The notes beneath the pieces are model-generated. The model was not told the origin of the DNA and did no database searches. It saw nothing but the letters and a program-made list of their open reading frames with translations. 64,000 nucleotides of DNA from contig NZ_PYVW01000018.1 in the NCBI RefSeq assembly GCF_003056355.1, forward strand, positions 40,162-104,161. Direction: 5' to 3'. This document shows positions 45,559 to 54,497 of the stretch, piece by piece; the stretch's first letter is position 1; each line of letters opens with the position of its first letter. The stretch comes from Devosia naphthalenivorans (GTDB lineage Bacteria > Pseudomonadota > Alphaproteobacteria > Rhizobiales > Devosiaceae). A program made the position numbers and the translations under genes.

Positions 45559-46407
45559 CTAGGCAACGCTGGAAGTGGAGCGCGAATCTGAGCCGCTCAG
45601 GTCGATGCCGGTAGCATGGCTCATGATCGACGCTATGCGCGGGGCAGTCGCCAGCACAGCACCCCCCGAGATCAACCCGCCACGGTCAAGGAAGGGTACC
45701 ACGGCACCTCCCGCCTCTTCGACCAGCAGGAGGCCGGCAAGGCAGTCCCAAGGCTGCATGTGCAACTCGGCATAACAGTCAGAGCGGCCATCAGCGACAT
45801 AGGCCAGAGCTAGTGCGCCAGAAGCACCCCGACGCACATTTGCCCCACAATCGAGCAAACGTTGAAGGGTATCGATGTACACCTGCTGGGGCACGCGACG
45901 AGACCATCCGAGCTCCACACATGCGGTGTTGGGGTCAGTGGTGACCGCCACGCTTATCCGTTCCCCGTTCAGCTCTGCCCCTGCACCACGTTGTGCGAAA
46001 TACAACTCGTCAAGCGCGGGATTGTAGATCGCGCCCAGCAGGGTACGTCCCGCCGACACGTACGCAATGGAAATACAGAAGTGGGGTATAGCCCGGGCGA
46101 AGTTCGCGGTGCCGTCGATTGGATCGACGACCCACACGTTTTCGCCTGAATTATGAAGCCCCGTTTCCTCCCCTAGGAAACCATCCTGCGGGAACGCTTC
46201 ACTGATGCGAGTTCTGATGTGTTTTTCGACGGCAGCGTCGGTCTCAGTCAAGAAGTCCTGCGGCCCCTTGAAAACGATTTGCCCTGCGGTGCGTCGTACA
46301 AATCCAGAGCGGGCGACTGCCCCTGCACTCTCTGCTAGTTCGCGGAGGAAAGCGGCGCGAGCGTCCAGATCGGCGTCGGCGGCCTTTGTAGCCAGTATCG
46401 AAGTCAT
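45559..46407 (-). CDS. Inositol monophosphatase family protein, copy 1
   Basis: A 282-residue member of the Li+-sensitive, Mg2+-dependent phosphatase family. The metal-binding set is complete: Glu in GEETG, DPIDGTANF, and the C-terminal QPWDCLAGLLLVEEAGG. IMPases hydrolyse inositol monophosphates to inositol and phosphate in the cytoplasm; related enzymes act on histidinol phosphate, PAP or fructose bisphosphate. Next to a phytase and import genes the inositol role is most likely. ATG 46407 gives the usual length; the frame open to 46581 overlaps the preceding gene and is ignored. Confidence 0.88.
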   Translation of the reverse strand: MTSILATKAADADLDARAAFLRELAESAGAVARSGFVRRTAGQIVFKGPQDFLTETDAAVEKHIRTRISEAFPQDGFLGEETGLHNSGENVWVVDPIDGTANFARAIPHFCISIAYVSAGRTLLGAIYNPALDELYFAQRGAGAELNGERISVAVTTDPNTACVELGWSRRVPQQVYIDTLQRLLDCGANVRRGASGALALAYVADGRSDCYAELHMQPWDCLAGLLLVEEAGGAVVPFLDRGGLISGGAVLATAPRIASIMSHATGIDLSGSDSRSTSSVA

Positions 46408-46450
46408 AGGATATCCAGTCTGGATTGGTGCATTCGCATTTTGGACGCCA

Positions 46451-47317
46451 TCAACGGATCGCTCGGCGTCGTTCAGAGATCTCGTTGGCCACGCGATCAA
46501 GAGTGAGGTACTGGCCCCCTGCTCCAACTGCGACGTAGCCTGGGTGGAGGTGCGCGGGAGCGCTTTCGGGCACCTTCCCAAGCGAAAGCGGCCGATAGCG
46601 CCCCCCAGCGTTTTTGAGGATCAGGACTGCGGCTGTGACGTCCCACGGATTGCAGCCGAAGCCCGCGGCCGCGTCGGTCCAGCCTGCAGCCACGTGAGCT
46701 ATGCTCAAAGCAGCGCTGCCTGGACGTCGAAGGGTAGAAAACGTTTCCGCTAACTCACCGAAACTGGCTAGCGCTGCCTGCTTGCCGTCGAGGCGGAAGT
46801 CTCGAGACACAGGATAGCCGGTTATCAACGTCGCATGTGCTTCTTCAGGAATAGCGCTTGATCGAAGAGGTTCGTCATTTAACCAAGCACCGGAAAGGTC
46901 CGCGGAGAATAGGTGCCCTGCGACCGGATCGTAGATAACACCGGCAACTACTTCATCATCGATCACGGCGCCTATGGAAACACACCAGAAGGCGAGGCCC
47001 CTGGCAAAATTGGATGTGCCGTCGATTGGATCAACGTACCAGTTGACGCGACCATTCCCTATGCTTCCGCCTTCCTCACCCAGCAGGGTAGAGTCCGGCA
47101 CTTCGCGCATTATGTACTCACGGATGGCAACTTCGGACTGCTTGTCATGGACGGTCACGATGTCGTGCAGGTCAACCTTGTAGTCGACCGTCATGTTGGA
47201 GCGGAATGCCGCTTTCAACGGATCACCCACAAGAAGGGCCGCACTCCTGGCGATTTGCATCAGGGCATTGGACTCTGCATGCCGCGTGGGCAGCGATGGG
47301 GCTTTCGGTACTGACAT
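46451..47317 (-). CDS. Inositol monophosphatase family protein, copy 2
   Basis: A 288-residue second IMPase-family enzyme with GEEGGS, DPIDGTSNF and CNPWDVTAAVLILKNAGG. It resembles copy 1 in architecture but is clearly diverged in the substrate loops, so the two may remove phosphate from different positions or different isomers. It sits directly after binding-protein gene 2 (66-base gap holding a hairpin) and 43 bases before copy 1. No export signal. The operon position ties it to the cytoplasmic processing of whatever the ABC transporter imports. Confidence 0.88.
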   Translation of the reverse strand: MSVPKAPSLPTRHAESNALMQIARSAALLVGDPLKAAFRSNMTVDYKVDLHDIVTVHDKQSEVAIREYIMREVPDSTLLGEEGGSIGNGRVNWYVDPIDGTSNFARGLAFWCVSIGAVIDDEVVAGVIYDPVAGHLFSADLSGAWLNDEPLRSSAIPEEAHATLITGYPVSRDFRLDGKQAALASFGELAETFSTLRRPGSAALSIAHVAAGWTDAAAGFGCNPWDVTAAVLILKNAGGRYRPLSLGKVPESAPAHLHPGYVAVGAGGQYLTLDRVANEISERRRAIR

Positions 47318-47338
47318 AGCTTTTCCAGGGTTTCGGGT

Positions 47339-47360
47339 GGCGCCCCCTTTGGGGGGCGCC
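47339..47360 (-). other. Strong hairpin between binding-protein gene 2 and the IMPase genes
   Basis: Arms GGCGCCCCC/GGGGGCGCC (9 bp, 4-nt loop) lie just after the stop at 47384 on the minus strand. No T-tract. As with the hairpin after binding-protein gene 1, it would favour higher expression of the binding protein than of downstream enzymes. Confidence 0.6.
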
Positions 47361-47383
47361 TTACGATGGGTGGAGGCCCACCG

Positions 47384-48499
47384 TTATTTGCTGTAGTTGA
47401 TGGTCCAAAGATCTTGCCAATCCTGGCGGGTCTCCCAGTCATCGATGCCGGTGCTGAGATCATACGGGAACAGCGCGTCAAGGCTGTTAGCTATGCCCGA
47501 CGGCTCATCGTCAGGAATTTTCACGTCTATGTTGGTGGAGATCTTGCCATCAGCTACCTGAGGGGCAATGCCCTCTTCGGTTAGGATATAGTGAACAAAG
47601 AGACGGGCAGCGTTGGGACTGTCAGTTTTAGCTGAGATCAGGGCGAGCTTGAGATAGGTCCAGCCGACCCAAGGCTTGATGTCCTCGCACAAACCAAGTT
47701 TGTAGCCTTTGTCTTCGTTGTCGCGGAATTTCGCGGAGCTCATCAGCCCGAAAAACGGCTCTGCCTGTCCTGGCGCACCGACTGCATCCGAGGCAGGATC
47801 ATCGCCATCGGTAACAAGCGGCCCGTTTGCGGCCAGTCCCTTTACCCATTGTTTGGTTGCGCTCTCAGAGCTGGTGTCGAGATCTTTGCCAAAGTGATCC
47901 TTGTATGCGGCCGCAAGTTCCGCATCAGCGTGCCGCTCCATTTGGTTGAACCAATCGGTGTAGGTGCCTTTGGTCAAAGGATCGACGAACGCCACCTTGC
48001 CATACCAATTCGGCTCGGTCAGTTCCCAGACGTTCGAGACCGGGCAGCTGTCGTAGGCCTCAGTGTTGTATGTCCACACGTTTGCATTGGTCGAAACCGC
48101 CAGTGGATTGCGGTACTGTTTTGGCACCTTGTCGGTAAGATCAGTCGGGATCCAGCTTTCCACGAAACCTTGGGGCATGAGCTGAGAGAGAGCAGCGGGT
48201 GCATCCGTGATCAGCACGACGTCTCCGGCAACGTTGTCGGCTTGGTATTCGCGAATGATCATCTCCAGCTGAGCATTCGCAGATACTTTCTGGCCGGTCG
48301 CCGACACGCCGTATTTCGCGGTAAATGCCTCAGCCATGTCGACGATCTTGCCGGTACTATCGTAGATCGTGATCGGTGGCTCCGCCTTGGCAGCTTCGAT
48401 CATGGCATCAAGATCAAATTCCTGCGCCGCTAGAGGCAGGGTAAGTGCCAATAGCGCGATCCCGGTTCCGGATAGCATGCGCCTCATCGTGGTTCTCAT
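47384..48499 (-). CDS. ABC transporter substrate-binding protein 2 (AfuA/FbpA-like)
   Basis: A 371-residue exported protein: signal peptide (MLSGTGIALLALTLPLAAQ) and mature part starting FDLDAMIEAAKAEPPITIYD. It shares YDSTGKIV, SCPVSNVWELTEP, DWFNQMERHAD, GAPGQ, LGLCEDIKPW and ETRQDWQDLW with the neighbour at 48637. Family and probable ligand class as for protein 1. ATG 48499 has AAGGAGGAG upstream; the frame to 48673 is an untranslated extension. The tandem arrangement with protein 3 in one operon points to duplication and specialisation for different phosphorylated ligands. Confidence 0.87.
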   Translation of the reverse strand: MRTTMRRMLSGTGIALLALTLPLAAQEFDLDAMIEAAKAEPPITIYDSTGKIVDMAEAFTAKYGVSATGQKVSANAQLEMIIREYQADNVAGDVVLITDAPAALSQLMPQGFVESWIPTDLTDKVPKQYRNPLAVSTNANVWTYNTEAYDSCPVSNVWELTEPNWYGKVAFVDPLTKGTYTDWFNQMERHADAELAAAYKDHFGKDLDTSSESATKQWVKGLAANGPLVTDGDDPASDAVGAPGQAEPFFGLMSSAKFRDNEDKGYKLGLCEDIKPWVGWTYLKLALISAKTDSPNAARLFVHYILTEEGIAPQVADGKISTNIDVKIPDDEPSGIANSLDALFPYDLSTGIDDWETRQDWQDLWTINYSK

Positions 48500-48636
48500 G
48501 TTACTCTCCTCCTTGGTGCCACCTTCCGTGGCTTTCATCCCGCTCGCGCGGTATTTGATAGGCGGTGCATTTCCACTGCAGTCAGACAGCTCTGAGTCTT
48601 GAACTGGGTTGAGCGCCACTATGCCGCCCTTTGCTC

Positions 48637-49746
48637 TCAGCGTGAGTAGTTCAGCTGCCAGAAATCCTGCCAATCCTGGCGCGTTTCCCAGTCGTCGATT
48701 ACCGTCGACATGTTGTAGGCAAGGAGGTGATCCCAGACCTTGGCGACGCCCGACGGCTCGCTGCTGGGCAACCCCACATCGATGTTTGTGGACATTTTTC
48801 CATCCTGCGCCTGCGGGGCAATTCCCTCCGCGGTCATGACGTAGCGCAGGAACAGCCGAGAAGCGTTTGGGCTATCAGTTCCCGACGCAATCAAACCTAT
48901 GCCTGCATGAGTGAAGCCCAGCCAAGGCTTCAAACCCTCGCAGATACCCAGCTTGAAACCGCTGGCGGCGTTCTCCCGAAACTTGGCCGCACTTACCAGA
49001 GCCATGAAAGCCTCTGTTTGCCCTGGCGCCCCTGCCGCCTCTGCGGCAGCATCATCGGAGTTGGTCATCAGCGGCGCATTACCTGCAAGTGCACGGATAA
49101 ACGCGCGGGTTGCTGAGCCCTCCTCCAGTTCAAGAGGTTTACCAGATCGTGCCTCATACGCGGCGGCTAGTGCGGCGTCGCCATGCGCCTCCATCTGATT
49201 GAACCAATCAATATAGACGGTTTTGGTCAGGGGATCCTGAAACGCCACCCGCCCCCGCCACTCGGGTTCAGTAAGCTCCCACAGATTTGAAACAGGGCAG
49301 GATTCGAAAAGCTCTGTATTGTACGCCCACACCACAGGCGTAGTGACGACCGCTAATGGGTCCCGGTAGCCCTGCTCCACTTTCTCCGCGATGTCGGGCG
49401 CTAACCAGCTAGTGGCAAATTTTTGCGGTACAAGCTGACCTATCGCAGCGGGCGCATCCGAGATGATGACGACATCAGCCTGGACATTCTCGGCCATGGC
49501 CTCACGCACGACCATTTCGAGCTGTTCTGAGGCTTTGGCCTTCACGCCCGAGGCTTTGAGTCCGTACTTTGTCGCGAAGTTCTCGGCCATCTCCACGATT
49601 TTGCCGGTACTATCGTAAACGTTTATCGGTGGCTCACCCTTAGCGGCTTCGATCATGGCCTCGAGATCGTATTCCTGCGCCATCGCAGAACCACAAAGCA
49701 TACTAAGGCTGATCCCAATCAACAGGGCTTGCAGCGTTTTTGTCAT
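48637..49746 (-). CDS. ABC transporter substrate-binding protein 3 (AfuA/FbpA-like)
   Basis: A 369-residue exported protein: signal peptide (QALLIGISLSMLCGSAMAQ), mature start YDLEAMIEAAKGEPPINVYD. It has the same conserved blocks as proteins 1 and 2, with its closest resemblance to protein 2 (YDSTGKIV; ETRQDWQDFW ending). It is the binding-protein gene nearest the ATPase gene (68-base gap), so it is probably the original partner of the importer. ATG 49746 follows GGAGGAGG. The ligand is inferred from context only. Confidence 0.87.
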   Translation of the reverse strand: MTKTLQALLIGISLSMLCGSAMAQEYDLEAMIEAAKGEPPINVYDSTGKIVEMAENFATKYGLKASGVKAKASEQLEMVVREAMAENVQADVVIISDAPAAIGQLVPQKFATSWLAPDIAEKVEQGYRDPLAVVTTPVVWAYNTELFESCPVSNLWELTEPEWRGRVAFQDPLTKTVYIDWFNQMEAHGDAALAAAYEARSGKPLELEEGSATRAFIRALAGNAPLMTNSDDAAAEAAGAPGQTEAFMALVSAAKFRENAASGFKLGICEGLKPWLGFTHAGIGLIASGTDSPNASRLFLRYVMTAEGIAPQAQDGKMSTNIDVGLPSSEPSGVAKVWDHLLAYNMSTVIDDWETRQDWQDFWQLNYSR

Positions 49747-49814
49747 TTGTTCCTCCTCCAGTTCAGCGTTTTGGCTGACTTCCATTCGTATTGCGCAGGA
49801 CGCGACAGCAGCCT

Positions 49815-50987
49815 CTAACCAGCAAGTTCCTTGAGCTTGGGCGCCTTGGTAAGGACGGCCTTCTTAGGTGTGCGCATCAGGCGGTCGGCCTCCTCTATTC
49901 GGCGGCCTGCAGAGTCAAAGGCATGTAATGACTTCGGCTTCGCCCAAACGGTGACGTCAGTGCCGACTGCCACTTCTGGAACCTCGTGAGTTGTTAGGAA
50001 CAAGGTTCCATCACCGCACTGCAGTTCCAGAATCCAGTTTCCACCCGTCGGCAAAATGCCGGTAACAACGCCGGGAACTTGGAATACCTTTTCAGGCACG
50101 GGTTCACCTGCCTCGCTGATGTGCAACGCCTCCGGCCTCAAACCCACGGACCCTACCCCAGCCAACGACGGAAAATGCTCTGCCAGGAATTTCTTCATCG
50201 CGAAGGCGCGCTCCGACAGTTCAGGACTGCCGAGTTCCATGATGTTGATAGGGGGGCTGCCTACAAACTCGGCAACAAAGCGGTTTGCTGGTCGTTCGTA
50301 GATGTCGTCGGGAGTGCCCATTTGCTGAAGGGTCCCTTCGTTCATCACGGCTATAGTGGTTGCCAACGTCATTGCCTCCCACTGATCGTGCGTGACAAAG
50401 ACGATGGTGGTTTTGAAAGCGGCGTGGAGAGCCTTCAATTCAGCCCGCATCTCGAGCCGGAGCCTTGCATCGAGGTTTGAAAGTGGTTCGTCCAAAAGCA
50501 ACACGTTGGGATTGACGGCCAGCATTCGGGCCAACGCCACTCGCTGTTGCTGCCCTCCTGATAGCTGGGAAGGGTACCGATGGCGGTACTTCTCGATGTC
50601 AAGCACACGCATAACCGCATCGACACGTTGCTCCCGTTCCGCTTTGGGAACCTTGCGCAGGCGCAGACCGAAATCCGTATTCCGCTCGATCGTCAAATGA
50701 GGCCAAAGCGCATAGCTTTGGAACACCAAGCCCATGTGCCTGTGCTCCGGTGCGACGAACACACCTTGATTGATGGAATCGACAAGGCGGTCCCCAACCC
50801 GAATCTCTCCACCCGAGAGATTCTCAAGCCCCGCAATCATTCGGAGAGTTGTTGTCTTGCCGCACCCTGACGGGCCGAGCAGGCACATGAATTCTCCGTC
50901 GCCAATCTCAAGGTTGAGGTCCCTCACCGCATTGGCGCCCTGGCCGCCATAGCTTTTCTGAACATCGCGCAATTCAATAGTGGGCAT
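49815..50987 (-). CDS. ABC transporter ATP-binding protein (FbpC/AfuC-like)
   Basis: A 390-residue ATPase: Walker A GPSGCGKTT, signature LSGGQQQR, Walker B LLLDEPLSNLD, switch His in FVTHDQ, and a C-terminal TOBE-type regulatory domain (GLRPEALHI onward). It energises the two-domain permease encoded just upstream, whose stop precedes this ATG by one base (TGAGATG). This organisation is that of iron(III)/phosphorylated-sugar importers of the Fbp/Afu class. The ATG 50987 has GGAGG eight bases upstream; the frame open to 51011 overlaps the permease and is not used. Confidence 0.93.
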   Translation of the reverse strand: MPTIELRDVQKSYGGQGANAVRDLNLEIGDGEFMCLLGPSGCGKTTTLRMIAGLENLSGGEIRVGDRLVDSINQGVFVAPEHRHMGLVFQSYALWPHLTIERNTDFGLRLRKVPKAEREQRVDAVMRVLDIEKYRHRYPSQLSGGQQQRVALARMLAVNPNVLLLDEPLSNLDARLRLEMRAELKALHAAFKTTIVFVTHDQWEAMTLATTIAVMNEGTLQQMGTPDDIYERPANRFVAEFVGSPPINIMELGSPELSERAFAMKKFLAEHFPSLAGVGSVGLRPEALHISEAGEPVPEKVFQVPGVVTGILPTGGNWILELQCGDGTLFLTTHEVPEVAVGTDVTVWAKPKSLHAFDSAGRRIEEADRLMRTPKKAVLTKAPKLKELAG

Positions 50988-50988
50988 C

Positions 50989-52833
50989 TCAGCCTCCAAG
51001 CCCTTCAGCAATATTAGTTTTTGTGAGTTTCTGAGCCGCTAGCGTGCCGAAGTAAGCCATTGCGGCAATGATCAGCACGACACCGTTGGCGGCCTGCGTG
51101 TAGTGGTAGTCAACCAGGCGCATCGAGAACGTGGTCAGAACGTCGGTGGAGGGAACCGCCAGGATCACAAACAGACTGAGTCCTTTGATCCCCGAAATGA
51201 AAGGCAGCAGGACACCGGTCACGAGCGAGCCTTTTTGGATGGGAATAACGATGCTGATCATGCGCCGGAACCAACCTGCGCCGGCGATCTGGGCTGCCTC
51301 TTCAGGGTCTTTTCCAAGCTGCATCATTGCCGAAATGCCGGCTCTCGAGGCGTACGGCATTTGATCAGCCATCAGCGCCAAGATCAGGATCGTCACCGTA
51401 CCGTATAGAGCCGGCACTGGGCCACGGGGGACAGCGAACAGCGAGAGATATGCTGCAGCGAAGGCGATGCCGGGTACCAGATACGGCAGAAATGTAACCT
51501 GGCGGAGGAAGGTGGATAGCGGTCGCCAAGTTGTACGAACCACCACGTAGCCCACGAGCAGACCAAGTACGCCCGAGACGATGGAAGCACTCCCAACAAT
51601 CCAGAGCGTGTTCCAGCCTGCTGCCCAAAGATCTGGGCTGAGCAAGATACCAGTCCGCAGAGCTACGGTCTCTAGGTTTGTGCCGATCCAGTAGTCTAGC
51701 GTGAAATTGCTGATCGCGAAGTTAGCCGGCTGCTTCATCACGGTGGACAGCATCAGCGTCAGAAGTGGCAAGCAGACGCTGATAACAAAGATCAGCAACG
51801 CGAACATGGTCAAGGGCAACCGCCACACGCCCAGACGGGTCAAGCGATTCATGGTCCCTTTCGAACCTATGGTAACGAAGCGACGGGCTTCCTTCACCAA
51901 CTTGGCGTCAATCAATAGGGTCAGCACCCCCAAAGCCATAATTGAGCCGGCGATGACCGCCCCTACCCCGGTCTGCCTCGATGCAAGGTTCCGAAACAAG
52001 GATGTGGAAAGCACTTCGAACTTAACGGGCAGCCCAAGCACATATGGCACGCCAAACTCACCCAAACATTTGGCAAATATGAGCACAATGGCTGAGAGCA
52101 ATGCTGGCCTCATCAAAGGCAGGATGATCTGCAAGGCCACATGGTGAGGTCGGGCGCCCAGCATTCGGGCTGAATCTTCGAGCTGGGAGTCGAACCGACG
52201 CAGCGCGCTGCCAAACAGCAGGATGATGAACGGGGCGTAGTGAAGTGCCAGAATGATTGTGATCGGAACTCGGCCATATGCCAGCCAATCAGGCGGAGTC
52301 AGGCCTAGAGCCTCGAACCAACCAGGTTGGCCACCTACCGTGCGGTTCTTGAACAATGTCGTCCAAGCAAGCGCGAAGGTCCAAGCTGGAAGCATATAAG
52401 GCACAATCAAAGCCGTGGCGAACCACTTGCGGCCCAGCATGTCAGTGCGACTAACCAGCCACGAAAGCGGGATGCCGACGACCATCGAAACAATGATCGC
52501 ACTTCCGGCAACGGTTAGCGTGTTGAGAAGGGGGCGCCAGAATAGGTCCGTGGAGATCGCTGAAAAGAAAGTTCGGTTCAAATAGTAGAGCGTGCCTGCG
52601 CCTGCCTCAGCTGCGGTGCGCCGCTCATCGCCGAACTGCACAGAGACGGCCTGAAAGAGCATAGTCACGATCGGCGCGAGTATGAGGTAGGTAAAGACAA
52701 GCGCGATCACGATGCCGATTGCGGTGGTCGGCTCCCGCATGCTCACCCGAAGCGCATATCTTAAGCGATTGAGCATAGCGGGCCGCACAGCCGGTTGCGA
52801 TCCCGCCCTGTCCAAAGATGTCGCGTCGCTCAT
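50989..52833 (-). CDS. ABC transporter permease, fused double domain (FbpB/AfuB-like)
   Basis: A 614-residue inner-membrane protein with two binding-protein-dependent transport domains in tandem, about 12 helices in all. EAA loops are visible in each half (DSARMLGARPHHVALQIILP and EAAQIAGAGWFRRMISIVIP). The fused form is typical of ferric-iron/AfuB permeases. It is the first gene of an eight-gene operon (permease, ATPase, two binding proteins, two IMPases, cysteine phosphatase, metallophosphoesterase). The promoter faces the phytase gene and contains operators O5 and O6. Confidence 0.93.
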   Translation of the reverse strand: MSDATSLDRAGSQPAVRPAMLNRLRYALRVSMREPTTAIGIVIALVFTYLILAPIVTMLFQAVSVQFGDERRTAAEAGAGTLYYLNRTFFSAISTDLFWRPLLNTLTVAGSAIIVSMVVGIPLSWLVSRTDMLGRKWFATALIVPYMLPAWTFALAWTTLFKNRTVGGQPGWFEALGLTPPDWLAYGRVPITIILALHYAPFIILLFGSALRRFDSQLEDSARMLGARPHHVALQIILPLMRPALLSAIVLIFAKCLGEFGVPYVLGLPVKFEVLSTSLFRNLASRQTGVGAVIAGSIMALGVLTLLIDAKLVKEARRFVTIGSKGTMNRLTRLGVWRLPLTMFALLIFVISVCLPLLTLMLSTVMKQPANFAISNFTLDYWIGTNLETVALRTGILLSPDLWAAGWNTLWIVGSASIVSGVLGLLVGYVVVRTTWRPLSTFLRQVTFLPYLVPGIAFAAAYLSLFAVPRGPVPALYGTVTILILALMADQMPYASRAGISAMMQLGKDPEEAAQIAGAGWFRRMISIVIPIQKGSLVTGVLLPFISGIKGLSLFVILAVPSTDVLTTFSMRLVDYHYTQAANGVVLIIAAMAYFGTLAAQKLTKTNIAEGLGG

Positions 52834-53027
52834 GTCCGAACTCCGGATCTAGCGGTAGCCGCACCGCCACACACAAAGGTGGTCACCAAGAAAACTCCTC
52901 CGAATTACTGACAGGCATCCGCCCGTAGTTATTGACGAAGCCTCCACCCCGCCGAGCCGCCGTACGTACTGGCCTGCCCCAATGTTTACAGATCGGCGCC
53001 AGCAGTCAACCCGCATTCGGCAGTTTT

Positions 53028-53043
53028 TTGCACATGCGTGCAT
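53028..53043. promoter_or_regulatory. LacI-type operator O5
   Basis: TTGCACATGCGTGCAT matches 12 of 14 fixed consensus positions, in the divergent permease-phytase promoter. Confidence 0.6.
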
Positions 53044-53104
53044 CGCACAACATCTACGTTTTTTCGGCCTCATGAATTGACACCAGGTTTATGTCATGGC
53101 TTTC

Positions 53105-53120
53105 TTGCACGCGGTTGCAT
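53105..53120. promoter_or_regulatory. LacI-type operator O6
   Basis: TTGCACGCGGTTGCAT matches 11 of 14 fixed positions, centred 77 bp from O5 and 36 bases before the phytase start. The rest of 52834-53156 holds only promoter sequence. Confidence 0.55.
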
Positions 53121-53156
53121 GGAGGATTGCAACAGCACCACTGAGGAAGATCAGTT

Positions 53157-54497
53157 ATGAGAATGACACTGGCGCAGCGGCCAGTCCGCACTACATGGCT
53201 TCTATTGCTATCGTGCGTAGCCGCAACTCAGGTATCTGCCGCTTGCGCAGCGGACTGGAAAGTTCACGAAGTGCAGCCACAGCTGCAGACCACTGCGTTG
53301 ACCGATGAGGATGCTGATGCAGACGCAGACGACCCCGCCTTTTACGTGGACGCCGTTGACGTGGATAAGAGCTTGGTCGTTGCTGCCGTGAAAAACGGAG
53401 GAGTGCGAGTGTATGCCTTTGATGGCAGCCTCGTGCAAACCATCCTGCCTATCGAAGATAGCCGGATCAACAATGTTGACATCATCTATGACTTTGATCT
53501 TGGCGACGGCTCTAGTGCCGACCTGGTGTTAGCCGCGGACAGAGGTCTGGACATTATCAGGGTTTACCGGATTGACACTTCGGCGAAAGAGCCGCTCACG
53601 GAAATCACGGCATCCGATGCTGCCAGAGCCTTTCCAAAGCGTCATTCCACTGACGGTCTAACTGAAGAAGACAATCCTGTTGATGATCAAGCAACCGTTT
53701 ATGGTCTTACCGCTTGGCATGACAAAAAACTGGGCAAGGCCTGGGTTGTGGGAACGCAGCGACACCAGCCGGTTGTAGGCGTGTTCTCGCTTGAAGCACG
53801 CGAGGGCGGCACCGTTCGAGCTGTCTTTGATCACAGCTTCAGTGTTCCCACGGAACACAAAGGGCAGGATCTGTGGCAGGAGAGCGAAGAAGATCCGTTG
53901 GCTGACTTCAGCCCGCAGTTCGAAGGTTTGGTAATTGATCGCGTCACTGGAACCATCTATGCCGGACAAGAAGATGTGGGTATCTGGACCGTGCCGGTAA
54001 GCGGCGGAACACCCCTTCTTGCTTATGAAACTCGCGGATCGGAAACGTCTCCATTCTTCAACCCTGACAGCGTCATCACGCGCGATGTTGAGGGGCTGTC
54101 GATCTACTACGCCAGCACTGGAACCCGTTATCTACTCGCGTCCAGCCAAGGCAGCGCTCACGGAGAAGCTCCGGTGGTCGCTGACCCCCCTTTCGACGAC
54201 AGCTTCGCGGTTTTCCGCATCGGCGATCCGCTAGAACTGTTGGGTGCGTTTCGCGTGATCGCGACAGGCGATATTGATGCGGTTCAGGAGAGCGACGGGG
54301 ATGACGTCATCTCCGTGGCGCTGCCGGGCTTTCCTAACGGCGTCTTTGTCACTCAAGACGGATATGCCGGGGACCTAAATGGACTGGACGGAGAAACTGA
54401 TTCCACCAACTTCAAGTTTGTAGATTGGGCGGCGATCGCTAATAGTTTCGATCCTCCGCTTGAGATAACCCCGTCTGAATGGAATCCTCGAGACTAG
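53157..54497 (+). CDS. Beta-propeller phytase, exported
   Basis: A 446-residue protein: signal peptide (WLLLLSCVAATQVSAACA), then the beta-propeller phytase (BPP) fold. Diagnostic blocks are DDPAFYVD (58-65), INNVDIIYDF (104-113), the FEGLVID strand, DVEGLSIYYA (310-319), YLLASSQG, and FVTQDGY near the end. The acidic residues of these blocks form the calcium and phosphate sites in known BPPs. Such enzymes release phosphates from calcium phytate, typically leaving lower inositol phosphates. It is probably periplasmic or secreted. Divergent from the ABC operon and sharing its operators. ATG 53157 follows GAGGAAG. Confidence 0.95.
   Translation: MRMTLAQRPVRTTWLLLLSCVAATQVSAACAADWKVHEVQPQLQTTALTDEDADADADDPAFYVDAVDVDKSLVVAAVKNGGVRVYAFDGSLVQTILPIEDSRINNVDIIYDFDLGDGSSADLVLAADRGLDIIRVYRIDTSAKEPLTEITASDAARAFPKRHSTDGLTEEDNPVDDQATVYGLTAWHDKKLGKAWVVGTQRHQPVVGVFSLEAREGGTVRAVFDHSFSVPTEHKGQDLWQESEEDPLADFSPQFEGLVIDRVTGTIYAGQEDVGIWTVPVSGGTPLLAYETRGSETSPFFNPDSVITRDVEGLSIYYASTGTRYLLASSQGSAHGEAPVVADPPFDDSFAVFRIGDPLELLGAFRVIATGDIDAVQESDGDDVISVALPGFPNGVFVTQDGYAGDLNGLDGETDSTNFKFVDWAAIANSFDPPLEITPSEWNPRD

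Noticed and set aside
41848..52833. Iron(III) uptake system
   Set aside because: The family is usually annotated as ferric-iron ABC transport, but no siderophore, Fur-like site or other iron gene is here, while phosphatases, IMPases and a phytase share the operon and operators. Iron cannot be fully excluded.
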